IMG/VR virus record: IMGVR_UViG_3300018962_000001
Span: 140,686-204,685 of that record
Strand: one strand, 5' to 3'
DNA from: a virus
Length of the DNA stretch: 64,000 nt
A model generated the notes under the pieces. It saw nothing but the letters and a program-made list of their open reading frames with translations, was not told the DNA's origin and searched no databases. A program made the position numbers and the translations under genes. Shown one piece after another: positions 1 to 9,069 of the stretch. Positions within the stretch are counted from its first letter, which is position 1, and every line of letters begins with the position of its first letter.

Positions 1-473
1 TGGCTAATCCAGAAACAGCGGAGCCAGTGCCCAACCGAGGCTGAAAAGGCAGCGACCGCTTCGCGCGTCCCTTGCAACATGGTTGCGTTGGGGACGCGCG
101 ACCACTGCTGAAGCAGCGAAAGGACGCTGGTCTCGGCAGCCGTTCCAGGCACCGTGTTTAAAAAGATCGGTCCTTCCCGCCAATAGCGTTGGGGAACCCC
201 AAAACTCCGCACCAGCGTATCGTCGGGAGTGACGCACACAGAGCCGGTGGTTCCACCTCCATGAATGGCGTCCGCTCCTTGCCACCCATAGGCCGCCCCA
301 GGACTTCCAGCGGCTTCCATGCCGGTTGGAATGACACCGGCTCGGCCCGTCCGCGAATAAATGCGATTCCACCGCAGAACTGTTGGGTTGGGGCGGATAA
401 CCGCCTGGACTCGCGGCGTTTGAATCGCCGCGGAATCGGCGCGGAGAAAGTCGAGACTCAGATCCGTGCGCAC
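1..473 (-). CDS. Distal tail-associated protein, N-terminal part (runs off the left edge)
   Basis: An open frame of about 157 residues continues past base 1. The likely start is GTG at 473-471, because the nearby ATG at 475 hits a stop after five codons. An AGGAT-type ribosome site lies within the end of the adhesin gene upstream. The protein begins with MRTDLSLDFLRADSA and later has Gly/Thr-rich beta-type sequence. It sits last in the tail operon, right after the 2,235-residue adhesin, so a role at the tail tip or in adsorption is inferred. No family was recognised. Confidence 0.6.
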   Translation of the reverse strand, partial: MRTDLSLDFLRADSAAIQTPRVQAVIRPNPTVLRWNRIYSRTGRAGVIPTGMEAAGSPGAAYGWQGADAIHGGGTTGSVCVTPDDTLVRSFGVPQRYWREGPIFLNTVPGTAAETSVLSLLQQWSRVPNATMLQGTREAVAAFSASVGHWLRCFWIS

Positions 474-477
474 ATGC

Positions 478-3400
478 CTATCCTTTCAAGATATACCACC
501 GATGTAAGCAGGCCGTCCCTTCACTGACCGCCAGCATTGCCAGCGGCACCTCGCTCAGAGTCACCGGCCACGGAATCGTTCCGACACTCACCATCCGTTT
601 GCGATTCTGCCAGATTTCGAGTCGTGCCCCCCCAGGCCGCGCCGCCAGCACGACGAGATAGCGGCCTGCCACACGACCGTCGACACTGCCCGCGACTCGT
701 GCTGTCTGGCCGGTTGGATCAGCGGGGTCCACCCCCCATAGGAGAAAGCCCTGCGTTCGCCATTCTAACCAGATCCCGGCGCTGCCAAATCGTCGGTCGC
801 GGGAGCTTGGGAGGGACAATCCGATTTTGCCGGTTGCCGCCCCGCGCACGGCCTGAATCGTTAGATCGGCGACCAACGTGGGCTGGAATCGTGTCCCCGC
901 TGCGCGTTCCCGAATCGACGTACTTGCGAGGTGCGAGCCGTTCCCCGTCAAGACGATTCCAACATCCGGCTCATGGTCCACAACCCCCTGGATCGTATAC
1001 AGCGGAGCAGGCAGATCGCTATAGGCGAACGCCCCCGTGGCTGATCGCCAAAAGACATCGGCCAGGGCTACGTCATGGCGGACGCGCCAGGTCGTTTGAT
1101 ACTGATCGGTTCCGCGCGCATAGTGTCCCCGAACGCTGTGTGCGCGCAGCTCCGGCGTTTCGACCGCCACGCGCGTCCCATCCAGTAAAATCATGGGAAG
1201 AACGCCTGGGAGGGCCAGGAGACGCGGAAGGACTGCCGCCGTCGCCGCATCCGGCGGATAGGGTTCAACGGTCAGCGTTGTCAGATGGACGGCGCTCCGT
1301 TGGGCCACCGTTCGGCCACTCGTGGTTTCGGTAGCCTGAACCATGCCGCCACCAAAGCCGCGCTCAATCGTCCCTGCGCGGGTGTATAACGCCACCCCGC
1401 CCAGGAACAGCATATTCCTGGGCACCTCCGACTCTGCCGGAAGGGTGGCTCCCGGTACCGGCGGCGACCACGGCGAGGGGCCACTTGGCCCCACGGTACG
1501 AATCTGGTACCAGTACACACTTCCGCGTGGGAGGGGAACGTGATCCCACTGATAGGTGCGCTGCGTCGGATCGATCGGCAGCTGCGCGACGGGAGTCCAC
1601 GTCAGCGCAGCTAAGGCATACGCGATTTCAAACCGCTGGGCAGTCGGGCTTGCCTGGGGATCGAAGGTCCAGTGGACTCGAATCCGATCAGCAAAGCCGC
1701 TCTCCGTCCGTACCGACTCCGGCGGCGGCGGCAGGACCGGCAAGGAGCCACTGACAAAGGACGACCACGGAGACACGCGCATGCCACTGACGGCGCGAAC
1801 CGCATACGTCACAACGGTTCCGGGAGGCACCTGCGGATGCACCAACATCGGATGCGTCGCAGGCACGGATGGGAAACGGTACCACTGGCGGCGGTCAATG
1901 GTCCAGATCAGCTCATTACTTTCTACCAGCGGCGTTGGATTGGTCCACTGGACCACGAGATCCGGTGCTTGCGGAATTACCACTAGATCAACGGGAGCTG
2001 CGAGCGACACTTCTTCGTGCCGGACGAGCGCGGCATGCTGGGTGGGGCGTCGCCCCGCTGCTCCGAGCAACATCGGCACCATGCGCAGGAGGACATGGTT
2101 TCCAGGGCGTCGTGGAATCACCGCCCCACCCTGGGCCAGAGTATGCAGGAAATCAAGTCCGGCGACAGCGGGGTGGCGATTCCACCCCGGACTTCCGCCC
2201 AATGGATGCCGCAGACCACTGATCGTTGCCGCCGCTCCTGCCATTCGCACGGGCATGGCTCCCCCAAGCGGATGGTGGCGATCGAAGGCGGCGGTGGGTG
2301 CGCGGGGTGCGGCTGGGACCGATCCGCGTAGACTCACCTGGACCTGAAGCAGTGCGGCCCCGCCCTTCGCGGCTGCATGCTGGTGCCCCTGGATCGCGTG
2401 GCCGACTCGCACGGAGGCCGCCCCGGTAGGCCGGTGGCCGAAACTCGTCCCTTGGAGTGACGCGGCGGGAATCGCGGGCGTGCTACTCAGGAGCGCCACG
2501 GGCCGGACACGGCGGGCCGCCGCTGCCGCCCATAAGGTCGTCACTCCCCCACCCCAGGTAAGGCCACCCTGGATCGGGACGATCGCGGTCCCGTCCCGGC
2601 GACCCACGGTGCGCCGCAGGAGCCGCCCCTGGAGTCCCATACTGGCAGGAACCATACGGCGCAGGAGGGTACGGCGCAGGAGGGTTGTTCCCGGTGCTCC
2701 TGGGAGTGTAGGAAGGGCTACCGTGCGCCACTTCTGGCGATGAACGGCCAGGGCTGCTAGAATCGAGTGTGTGCCCGTGCGTTGGAGCACCACGCGCCGG
2801 AGCACACTTCCCTCCACGCCCACCGTTGCTGCCACACCGCGCGCACGCCCCGTTCGCCACCCCACGGTGATGAGCAGCGCCGCCCCGGCCTGCTGGAACC
2901 GAGCACGGCCCACACGGTATCCCAGGCTGGTCGTATTCGGGGTGGTCGCCGCAACAGCCCGCGGGACCGCCACACGGATCGTCAGATCCGTGGCGGCGCG
3001 ACTCCGGCTCAAACTCGCCCCGGTAATGGCATGGGTCGTCATGAGGGCATTCACGTTATCGTAGGCGAGGGTATTCGGGGCACTTAGCGCTCCACCCGTA
3101 CTGACATACGAATCGAATCGCACTCTGGTCGTGGCAAGCTGGCCCGCCGTGTAGAATCCTTGCCAGGCCAGATTCCATCCTGGCGGGTTCGTCCAGGTCG
3201 TGCCATCCGGCGAGAACTCAGCATAGATCGTCCCGCCGGTTTCCCGAATTCGTGCCCAGCGATTAGCATTCAAGTCAAGCGGTGCGGAGGCAATCGTGGT
3301 ATCCACGCCTGCCACACGCCGCTCAAAACTTAATGTCGCCCCAATGATTCGGATCTGAATCCAATGGCTTGAGTCAAAGCGGAGCGTGATTTGGTTGCGT

Positions 3401-6400
3401 TGCCGACTATCCAGCGTGCCGAAGTCCGTAAATTGCCAGTGCAACCCGGATTCGGTGAGATCATAGGTCCCAGCACTCTGAAGCACCGGGAAAATGCCCG
3501 GCGCACTGGTATCAAACGCGATCTGGAGCACTTCCTGCTGGGTAATGGTCGCCCCCATCGCTGCCGTCATCGCCCAGCGGGTGGAATCGATCGTCGTCCC
3601 GGTAAAGCGATCGACCAGATCACTCAATCGCCGAGATTCGAGTCGTCCTCCAAGACTAAAGGCCGTTTCCGACGCCTGGAGGTGCCCACTCACGCCAAAG
3701 CTCAGATCCTGAAGTGCCCGCAGCTGGCCGCTCACCAGAAATGACGCATCCAGTTGTTGCAGGAGCGCGGCCTTGATTTCGACCGCATGGAGCACCCAGT
3801 AGGTTGCGGCAGCAAAGGTGCCATCCAGAGTCACCTGCCCTGGCACCGGAACATCCGCGTACTCAATCGACACACTGGAGTTTGCGGATGCCGAGCTGGC
3901 TCCGGCGCGATGATTCAGGCGCAGGGGACTTTCGCCCTCACCCACGGCGAAGGTCGCATCCCGTGTCCCAACAATGGCAAGCGCACGCGCCTGGGCCGAG
4001 GTCGTCGATAACGCCACACTTGGCGTGGTTTCTTGGGCCGTATCCTTCGTCGTCACGGGAACGCCGAATGCGCCACTCCCGCCGCTTCCCGTCGTGGCCG
4101 CATTGGTAAGCGGGACTGCGAGAATAACCGCCGAGTCGGACACCGCACTGAGGGTGGCAGTGGTTGGCCCGGTGGTTGGCGCAGCGCCAATACCACGAAA
4201 CACGGCGAGCTGCGATCGTCCGCCACCATCAAAATCGTGAGTGATCCGAGTCCAGGTGATTCCATTCCCGGCCACCGAGTCGATCGTGAGGGGGACTTGC
4301 CGCCGCGCAACCACGGCGACCAGAATGGGCGTATTCGACGGCGGGGACCAGGTGCTCGTGGCGACCGTTTGCGCGGCAAGCGCTGATCCCACCACCTCGG
4401 TGCCGAATCCCAGCGGCGCAATCTGTGGCGGAGCTTGCAGCTTTGCTCCCACGCTGAAGCTGCACTCTCGTTCCTCAACGGTCATGATCGCAGGTTGAAT
4501 CACCAGAACCGAGGCCGCCGCCGCCGCCGCATACGTGAACCCCGATGTTTTCACGCCACTGGGGGAAAGAGCACTGAGGTGTTGTGATGCGGTGGCGAAG
4601 CTGATTTGGACGCCGGAGGTTTTTCCCTGTGCCTGGATCGTCATCTCGCCTGGTGGGGTGATCGTATTCAGCGCGCCAATGGAGGAAACAAAAAGCAATA
4701 AGAGTCCATCGGCGACATCTGGTTGGAGTGACGGAGCAAGGATCTGGGATTCGGTCGACAGATTGGTTGAGCCATCGATCACATTGACCAGGCTGGAACG
4801 GTCCACATTGTTGAGGGTATAGATCGTTCCCCCACTCGGGACCGCTTCTTCAAGGGTAAAGGTAAACGGCTGCGCTCCACCCGCCGGGGCGTAGCGTCCA
4901 AACACCGCGTCGGCGACCGAATAGTCTTTGTTGGTTCGGATCAGGAGACTCCACCCTTCGGGCGGCGTAATCTCCACGCGCGGTAACGTCCCTGTATTAC
5001 GAATGGCAACATGCGCAATCAGCGCCTGATCCGCGAGGGTCTGTGCCACGCTCGTGAGCGTGATCGTCCCCGCAGCGGCTTGGGGTGGCGTGACGCCCAC
5101 CCCGACAATCGAGATCGGCTTCGATTGCACACGCTGTCCAACGTGCAGCATGCCGCCAAGCGGAACCAGGAGCGAATGTTCGCCCGTGGTCGTGCCTGCT
5201 GCAATTTTGCCCCCTACCGTAAAGGACCGATCCACAACCGTGATCCCGGCACTCGCTGCTAAGACCGAGATCGATCCCAGGAGATAGGAATCATCGGCTT
5301 GTTTTCCGTTCTGAGCGAGCCGGAGATTCGGGGCTTTGCCCGCCTGATCCACGATGACCACATGCAGGTTATACGATCCAGCGGGAACCGTGAGCGGTAT
5401 ATTGATGGTATCAAGGACGGTCACCGGCGCTTCGCCGGTGGGCAGCAGTTTCGTGAGATCGAGACTCGATGCGGGACTTTGCCACGTGACCGTTCCCGTC
5501 GAGGGATGGCGGAATTGGTAATAGATTAGCCAGCGGAGAAAGCTGCGGCTCACGCCCAGGTTCTTCCACTCGCTGGTGATCGTCGTTTGTTGCCCTGCAC
5601 GAATCGTGGTCCCTCGGATGCCAGTCATCGCATAGCGATACCCCGACGTGGACATACAGAGGATAAAGTTCTGCTGTTCTTCAAGCGTTAAGTTGCTATA
5701 TGCCTGTGAGATGTTGCCATTCATCACCGAATCGACGCCGTAATAGCGGATGTGATCGAGGGTCAGGGCATAGTTCTCGCTGCCTCGGTACCATTCCCCG
5801 GTAAACGGCGCATCATAGATCTGGGTCCGCAGCAGTGCCCATAGGGTACGACTCGCCCCCATTTTGCGGCGGAGGTCAAAATGCTCGATCTTGCCGAGGC
5901 TTTCGCGTCGCGCGCCGACCCAGGGATAGGTCGATCGGGCATATTCGTAGGAATAGGTGTCATCGGTCATGATGTACACAAACGTGTTTGGAAACATCGC
6001 CACCAGTTGATCGATGACATATTGCTTGGTCGCGTTCGTTGCAAAATACGGGGCGTTGCCCGGAAGATACCCCTCCCCAAATTGTCCATACCAGAACAGA
6101 TCGATCGCCTCGAAGTTCACATTCTTATCGTAGCGAGTCGCAATCGCTTGAAAGCAAGCGAGCAACCGTTCCAAGAAGTAGGCATGATTCCAGTTCGGAC
6201 ACCACAGGTCGCCGAGCCACGCGCCATACGGGGAAACCGTGAGGTAGCCGGGCACTTTTGATCCGGTATAACCGCCCCCACCCATCGGGTTTAACCCAAA
6301 CTGGAAACGTCGCCCTTTCTGGGTTGCCCACCCGACCCAGGTATCCAGCGAGGACCAGTCATACACGCCCTGGCTGGTTTCAAAGTCATTCCAGAACCGC

Positions 6401-7185
6401 CGTCGATACGAGACGCGCCCCGGCATCGCAACGACCTGCGAACTAAACCATTCAACCGAGCCACGCATGGGATTGGGAATCTCATTGGCGGCAACCGTGG
6501 AATACGGGATCAGGGTGGGAGTAAACTGAAATGCGGGGGACGGCGGAACCGTGCCGGGCGCGAGCCGCAGGACAACCATTTGCCCGATATTGGTCGCCGC
6601 CGCCGCCGCCGAGGCGGTTAAGGAGGCAATCGTGCTGGCATTCAGGATCGTGCGATCGGCGACGGAGACGGTCAGGCTTAGGTTGGCGGCACGTGCTTGG
6701 GGAGTCCAGGTAGTCGGATCGGTGATCGTGGTTCCCGCAGCGGTCGCCGTAAAGACGAGGACATGGACATCCGCCACCTGGGGGAGCGTAACCCCAGGAA
6801 TCGCGATCCCCGTGCTGGTACTGGTAAAGACGCCGGTGGAGTCGAGGACGGGAGCGGTCGGATCGAGTCCACCCAGACAGGCAATGGCACCCGCAGCTTG
6901 GTACTTGGTGTCAAAGGTTGCAAGATGATAGCGTGGCTCAGTCGCCGTCACCTTACGGATATACAGCGCCGAGGCGATCGTCGATCCCGACTGCGTACGT
7001 CGGATGGGCGTCCAGTTGGGCAGCGTGATCGTCACCGTGGCACTGGTGACCGCGATCTGCGCGATCAGCCATTCGCCGGGCACGGCATTATACGGAGTCA
7101 CGAGGAGGAGAAAGTCGGCGAGCGCCGCTCCCCCACTCGTCGTTCCGTTGTGATCGGCGAGAATGCCGCGCCGGACAATTGGCAT
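478..7185 (-). CDS. Giant tail adhesin with glycosidase-like barrel and fibronectin-like domains
   Basis: This 2,235-residue protein is probably a receptor-binding tail component. The first 220 residues are Thr/Ala-rich beta sequence. Residues about 235-640 begin NPMRGSVEWF and contain YDWSSLDTW and a DLFWYGQFGEGY segment, resembling TIM-barrel glycosidase-like families such as DUF4874/DUF4832. About 1,188-1,375 is a concanavalin-like beta domain (DRFTGTTIDSTRW). About 1,380-1,720 is a low-complexity Ala/Arg/Gly region with recurring LLRR and RRxG units. About 1,740-1,900 looks like two fibronectin type III modules. It shares the beta domain and the Arg/Gly repeat region with the 1,686-residue protein at 28,553-33,613. 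Domain names come from motif reading, not a search. Enzyme activity is unproven. Confidence 0.75.
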   Translation of the reverse strand: MPIVRRGILADHNGTTSGGAALADFLLLVTPYNAVPGEWLIAQIAVTSATVTITLPNWTPIRRTQSGSTIASALYIRKVTATEPRYHLATFDTKYQAAGAIACLGGLDPTAPVLDSTGVFTSTSTGIAIPGVTLPQVADVHVLVFTATAAGTTITDPTTWTPQARAANLSLTVSVADRTILNASTIASLTASAAAAATNIGQMVVLRLAPGTVPPSPAFQFTPTLIPYSTVAANEIPNPMRGSVEWFSSQVVAMPGRVSYRRRFWNDFETSQGVYDWSSLDTWVGWATQKGRRFQFGLNPMGGGGYTGSKVPGYLTVSPYGAWLGDLWCPNWNHAYFLERLLACFQAIATRYDKNVNFEAIDLFWYGQFGEGYLPGNAPYFATNATKQYVIDQLVAMFPNTFVYIMTDDTYSYEYARSTYPWVGARRESLGKIEHFDLRRKMGASRTLWALLRTQIYDAPFTGEWYRGSENYALTLDHIRYYGVDSVMNGNISQAYSNLTLEEQQNFILCMSTSGYRYAMTGIRGTTIRAGQQTTITSEWKNLGVSRSFLRWLIYYQFRHPSTGTVTWQSPASSLDLTKLLPTGEAPVTVLDTINIPLTVPAGSYNLHVVIVDQAGKAPNLRLAQNGKQADDSYLLGSISVLAASAGITVVDRSFTVGGKIAAGTTTGEHSLLVPLGGMLHVGQRVQSKPISIVGVGVTPPQAAAGTITLTSVAQTLADQALIAHVAIRNTGTLPRVEITPPEGWSLLIRTNKDYSVADAVFGRYAPAGGAQPFTFTLEEAVPSGGTIYTLNNVDRSSLVNVIDGSTNLSTESQILAPSLQPDVADGLLLLFVSSIGALNTITPPGEMTIQAQGKTSGVQISFATASQHLSALSPSGVKTSGFTYAAAAAASVLVIQPAIMTVEERECSFSVGAKLQAPPQIAPLGFGTEVVGSALAAQTVATSTWSPPSNTPILVAVVARRQVPLTIDSVAGNGITWTRITHDFDGGGRSQLAVFRGIGAAPTTGPTTATLSAVSDSAVILAVPLTNAATTGSGGSGAFGVPVTTKDTAQETTPSVALSTTSAQARALAIVGTRDATFAVGEGESPLRLNHRAGASSASANSSVSIEYADVPVPGQVTLDGTFAAATYWVLHAVEIKAALLQQLDASFLVSGQLRALQDLSFGVSGHLQASETAFSLGGRLESRRLSDLVDRFTGTTIDSTRWAMTAAMGATITQQEVLQIAFDTSAPGIFPVLQSAGTYDLTESGLHWQFTDFGTLDSRQRNQITLRFDSSHWIQIRIIGATLSFERRVAGVDTTIASAPLDLNANRWARIRETGGTIYAEFSPDGTTWTNPPGWNLAWQGFYTAGQLATTRVRFDSYVSTGGALSAPNTLAYDNVNALMTTHAITGASLSRSRAATDLTIRVAVPRAVAATTPNTTSLGYRVGRARFQQAGAALLITVGWRTGRARGVAATVGVEGSVLRRVVLQRTGTHSILAALAVHRQKWRTVALPTLPGAPGTTLLRRTLLRRMVPASMGLQGRLLRRTVGRRDGTAIVPIQGGLTWGGGVTTLWAAAAARRVRPVALLSSTPAIPAASLQGTSFGHRPTGAASVRVGHAIQGHQHAAAKGGAALLQVQVSLRGSVPAAPRAPTAAFDRHHPLGGAMPVRMAGAAATISGLRHPLGGSPGWNRHPAVAGLDFLHTLAQGGAVIPRRPGNHVLLRMVPMLLGAAGRRPTQHAALVRHEEVSLAAPVDLVVIPQAPDLVVQWTNPTPLVESNELIWTIDRRQWYRFPSVPATHPMLVHPQVPPGTVVTYAVRAVSGMRVSPWSSFVSGSLPVLPPPPESVRTESGFADRIRVHWTFDPQASPTAQRFEIAYALAALTWTPVAQLPIDPTQRTYQWDHVPLPRGSVYWYQIRTVGPSGPSPWSPPVPGATLPAESEVPRNMLFLGGVALYTRAGTIERGFGGGMVQATETTSGRTVAQRSAVHLTTLTVEPYPPDAATAAVLPRLLALPGVLPMILLDGTRVAVETPELRAHSVRGHYARGTDQYQTTWRVRHDVALADVFWRSATGAFAYSDLPAPLYTIQGVVDHEPDVGIVLTGNGSHLASTSIRERAAGTRFQPTLVADLTIQAVRGAATGKIGLSLPSSRDRRFGSAGIWLEWRTQGFLLWGVDPADPTGQTARVAGSVDGRVAGRYLVVLAARPGGARLEIWQNRKRMVSVGTIPWPVTLSEVPLAMLAVSEGTACLHRWYILKG

Positions 7186-7187
7186 GC

Positions 7188-7586
7188 CTATGCTTCTCCG
7201 GTCGTCAGTTTCAGATCACCGTTCGGATAGATGTACAGACGCACCGCGCGGACGCTGGTGATCTCAAGCTTGTCCGCAACGAGGCTCTGGGTCACCGTTC
7301 CCTGCATCACCTGGAGACTTTTCTCAACCACCCATGTTTTCGCCCAGCGTTCGTCAGCCGCCACCTCCAGGATGATCCGGCGGTGCGTTAAGTAGATGGG
7401 GGTGAGCACGATACGTCGCAGGGCCGACTCGCGCACCACGTCGATCGATTGTTCAACCCATCGATCGTGCTCCCAGCGATATTGGGAAATCGTGGTCCCA
7501 TCCACCAGATCCGCGTTCCAGATGTACCCCCCGCGGAGATTCTCGACGCCCACCTGAGCCACCAGATCGACAACCGATAGATCCAT
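7188..7586 (-). CDS. Small tail-tip/baseplate protein, unknown
   Basis: 132 residues starting MDLSVVDLVAQVG and rich in beta-type sequence. It lies 3 bp upstream of the giant adhesin and 10 bp after the preceding virion gene, so it belongs to the distal tail operon. Ordered sequence such as WEHDRWVEQS and LYIYPNGDLKL suggests a small folded structural or adaptor protein. No family was recognised. Confidence 0.65.
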   Translation of the reverse strand: MDLSVVDLVAQVGVENLRGGYIWNADLVDGTTISQYRWEHDRWVEQSIDVVRESALRRIVLTPIYLTHRRIILEVAADERWAKTWVVEKSLQVMQGTVTQSLVADKLEITSVRAVRLYIYPNGDLKLTTGEA

Positions 7587-7595
7587 CCAGCCTCC

Positions 7596-8102
7596 TTAGG
7601 TTTCGTCATACCGATACGTCAGCGTATAGTTTGGAAGCACCCCGGCGGCGGCGGCGGCGGTCACGCCCATTTGCGCATGCACATAATCTTGTGTGCCAAC
7701 GCCGGTGCTGGCACTCAGCACCGTCCCCGCATTCACCACAAGGGGACTGGCGGCGGTATAGGAGGCCGCACTGACTCCATTGGAAATCCGCGTGGTTTCT
7801 TCCGCCGCATTGGGCTGGCTATAGGTCGAAGTTGTGCGGAGATACAAGGTTACGCCGGTTGCCCAAGCCCCTGATCCAAACAGCCGCAGATTGCTAATGC
7901 TGCCACTTGGCGCGGTGGTCGCTTCCATCTTAAAATACTTCGACCAGGAAAAGACCTCCCCCTGTCCCGGTATCTGCACGGGAACCGTTGCGACATCGGT
8001 GGTCGGATCACTATCACCTTTATGAAACCGCCCACCAGCAGCCAGCGCGGTCCCTGCCGCCACCGCACCGTGATAGGAAAGTGCCCGCGTGGTTGCTGGC
8101 AT
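7596..8102 (-). CDS. Virion structural protein, beta-rich
   Basis: 168 residues, Ala/Thr/Gly-rich, beginning MPATTRALSYHGAVAAG and ending in an LPNYTLTYRYDET beta strand. The style matches the 214-residue virion protein at 33,943-34,587: both have Thr/Ala-rich beta sequence and a run of Ala encoded by a GCC repeat or similar. It is an operon member between two tail genes. A tail-tip or decoration role is inferred. Confidence 0.6.
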   Translation of the reverse strand: MPATTRALSYHGAVAAGTALAAGGRFHKGDSDPTTDVATVPVQIPGQGEVFSWSKYFKMEATTAPSGSISNLRLFGSGAWATGVTLYLRTTSTYSQPNAAEETTRISNGVSAASYTAASPLVVNAGTVLSASTGVGTQDYVHAQMGVTAAAAAGVLPNYTLTYRYDET

Positions 8103-8113
8103 GGAGAGCCTCC

Positions 8114-8743
8114 TTAGCCTTCATAGAGCGCCAGTGCGCCGGGGGCAATCGACGGCGCACTATCGCCCGCGTTGATCGTGCGTGGCAAGCCCAGCAGCAC
8201 GCCTGCGGAGTCCGTGTGCCCGGTTGCTCCAGCACCGCGCGTCACGGTCCACACGGTGGTTCCTTGCCCGGCGGTCACCGTCAGTTGCTCATCGTCGATC
8301 GTGATGGTATAGCTCCCGGAGGTGGGAAAGCCACTCGCAGACGCGACGGTGATCGTCGTCGCCACGGCAGTGATTGCGCCGACCAACAAGGTGTACGCGC
8401 CGACCGGACCACCTTCCCAATAATTGCCCCCCACCGCCGCATCCCAGATTCCAAAGAAGGCCACCGTTCCCCAGTTCGCGCCGGTCGGCACCGGAAACGT
8501 AATGGCATTCACATTCGTAATGCGCTGCACCTCATTCCCCACGGCAACGGGCGCAAACCACGAGGCATCGCCAACCGGCACCGCCACGCGGGCATAGCCT
8601 CCTCCGGACACCTCATTCGCGCCGGTATCTCCTGGATCGCCGGTATGGAGGGATACATACACGGTGGTTGGTTTTGCCAGGGTGGCCGATCGGTAGCGAT
8701 GATTCAGGAGGGCTGCCTCCAAGTAGTTCGACTTTCCAGCCAT
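8114..8743 (-). CDS. Phage tail fibre-like protein (KTNYLE / SLHTGDPG family)
   Basis: 209 residues. The N-terminus reads GKSNYLEAALLNHRYRS, then VYVSLHTGDPGDTGANEVSGGGYAR, then a WGTVAFFGIWDAAVGG block. This is the order seen in a widespread phage tail protein family that begins with a NYLE motif and a TGDPG turn. The C-terminal 90 residues (TITVASASGFPTSG onwards) form an added beta domain of the kind found in baseplate and tail-tip proteins. It lies within the distal tail operon. Confidence 0.75.
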   Translation of the reverse strand: MAGKSNYLEAALLNHRYRSATLAKPTTVYVSLHTGDPGDTGANEVSGGGYARVAVPVGDASWFAPVAVGNEVQRITNVNAITFPVPTGANWGTVAFFGIWDAAVGGNYWEGGPVGAYTLLVGAITAVATTITVASASGFPTSGSYTITIDDEQLTVTAGQGTTVWTVTRGAGATGHTDSAGVLLGLPRTINAGDSAPSIAPGALALYEG

Positions 8744-8748
8744 ACGGC

Positions 8749-9057
8749 TTAGACTCCTTCCATGACAATTTCAAGGATCTCCAGCGTCAGCGTCACCGGG
8801 CGCTGCGGGTCGGGGATCGCAACCGGCGTGATCGCTCCTGCCGGAAGGTGGATTCCAGATGGCAAGGTGATCGGGAGCGGCATGCCACCCATCGCCAGCA
8901 GCAGGGCGGATTCTTGGGCGGGTGTTTCCACCACCACACCGATTTGCCAGCGCCGTGCCGCCTGCCAGATCTGTCCCCCGCCGAGTTGTTGGGTTTCCGA
9001 TCCGGCAACCGTGTAGAACGGGGTCGATCCGAGATAGAATGGGCTTAATAGTACCAT
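8749..9057 (-). CDS. Small distal tail protein, unknown
   Basis: 102 residues immediately downstream of the tape measure gene (12 bp gap), the position where distal tail or tail-tip adaptor proteins sit in siphoviruses. Beta-rich, with a WQIGVVVETPAQE central strand and a PVTLTLEILEIVMEG end. Function is inferred from position only. Confidence 0.6.
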   Translation of the reverse strand: MVLLSPFYLGSTPFYTVAGSETQQLGGGQIWQAARRWQIGVVVETPAQESALLLAMGGMPLPITLPSGIHLPAGAITPVAIPDPQRPVTLTLEILEIVMEGV

Positions 9058-9069
9058 CCCCTGGACTCC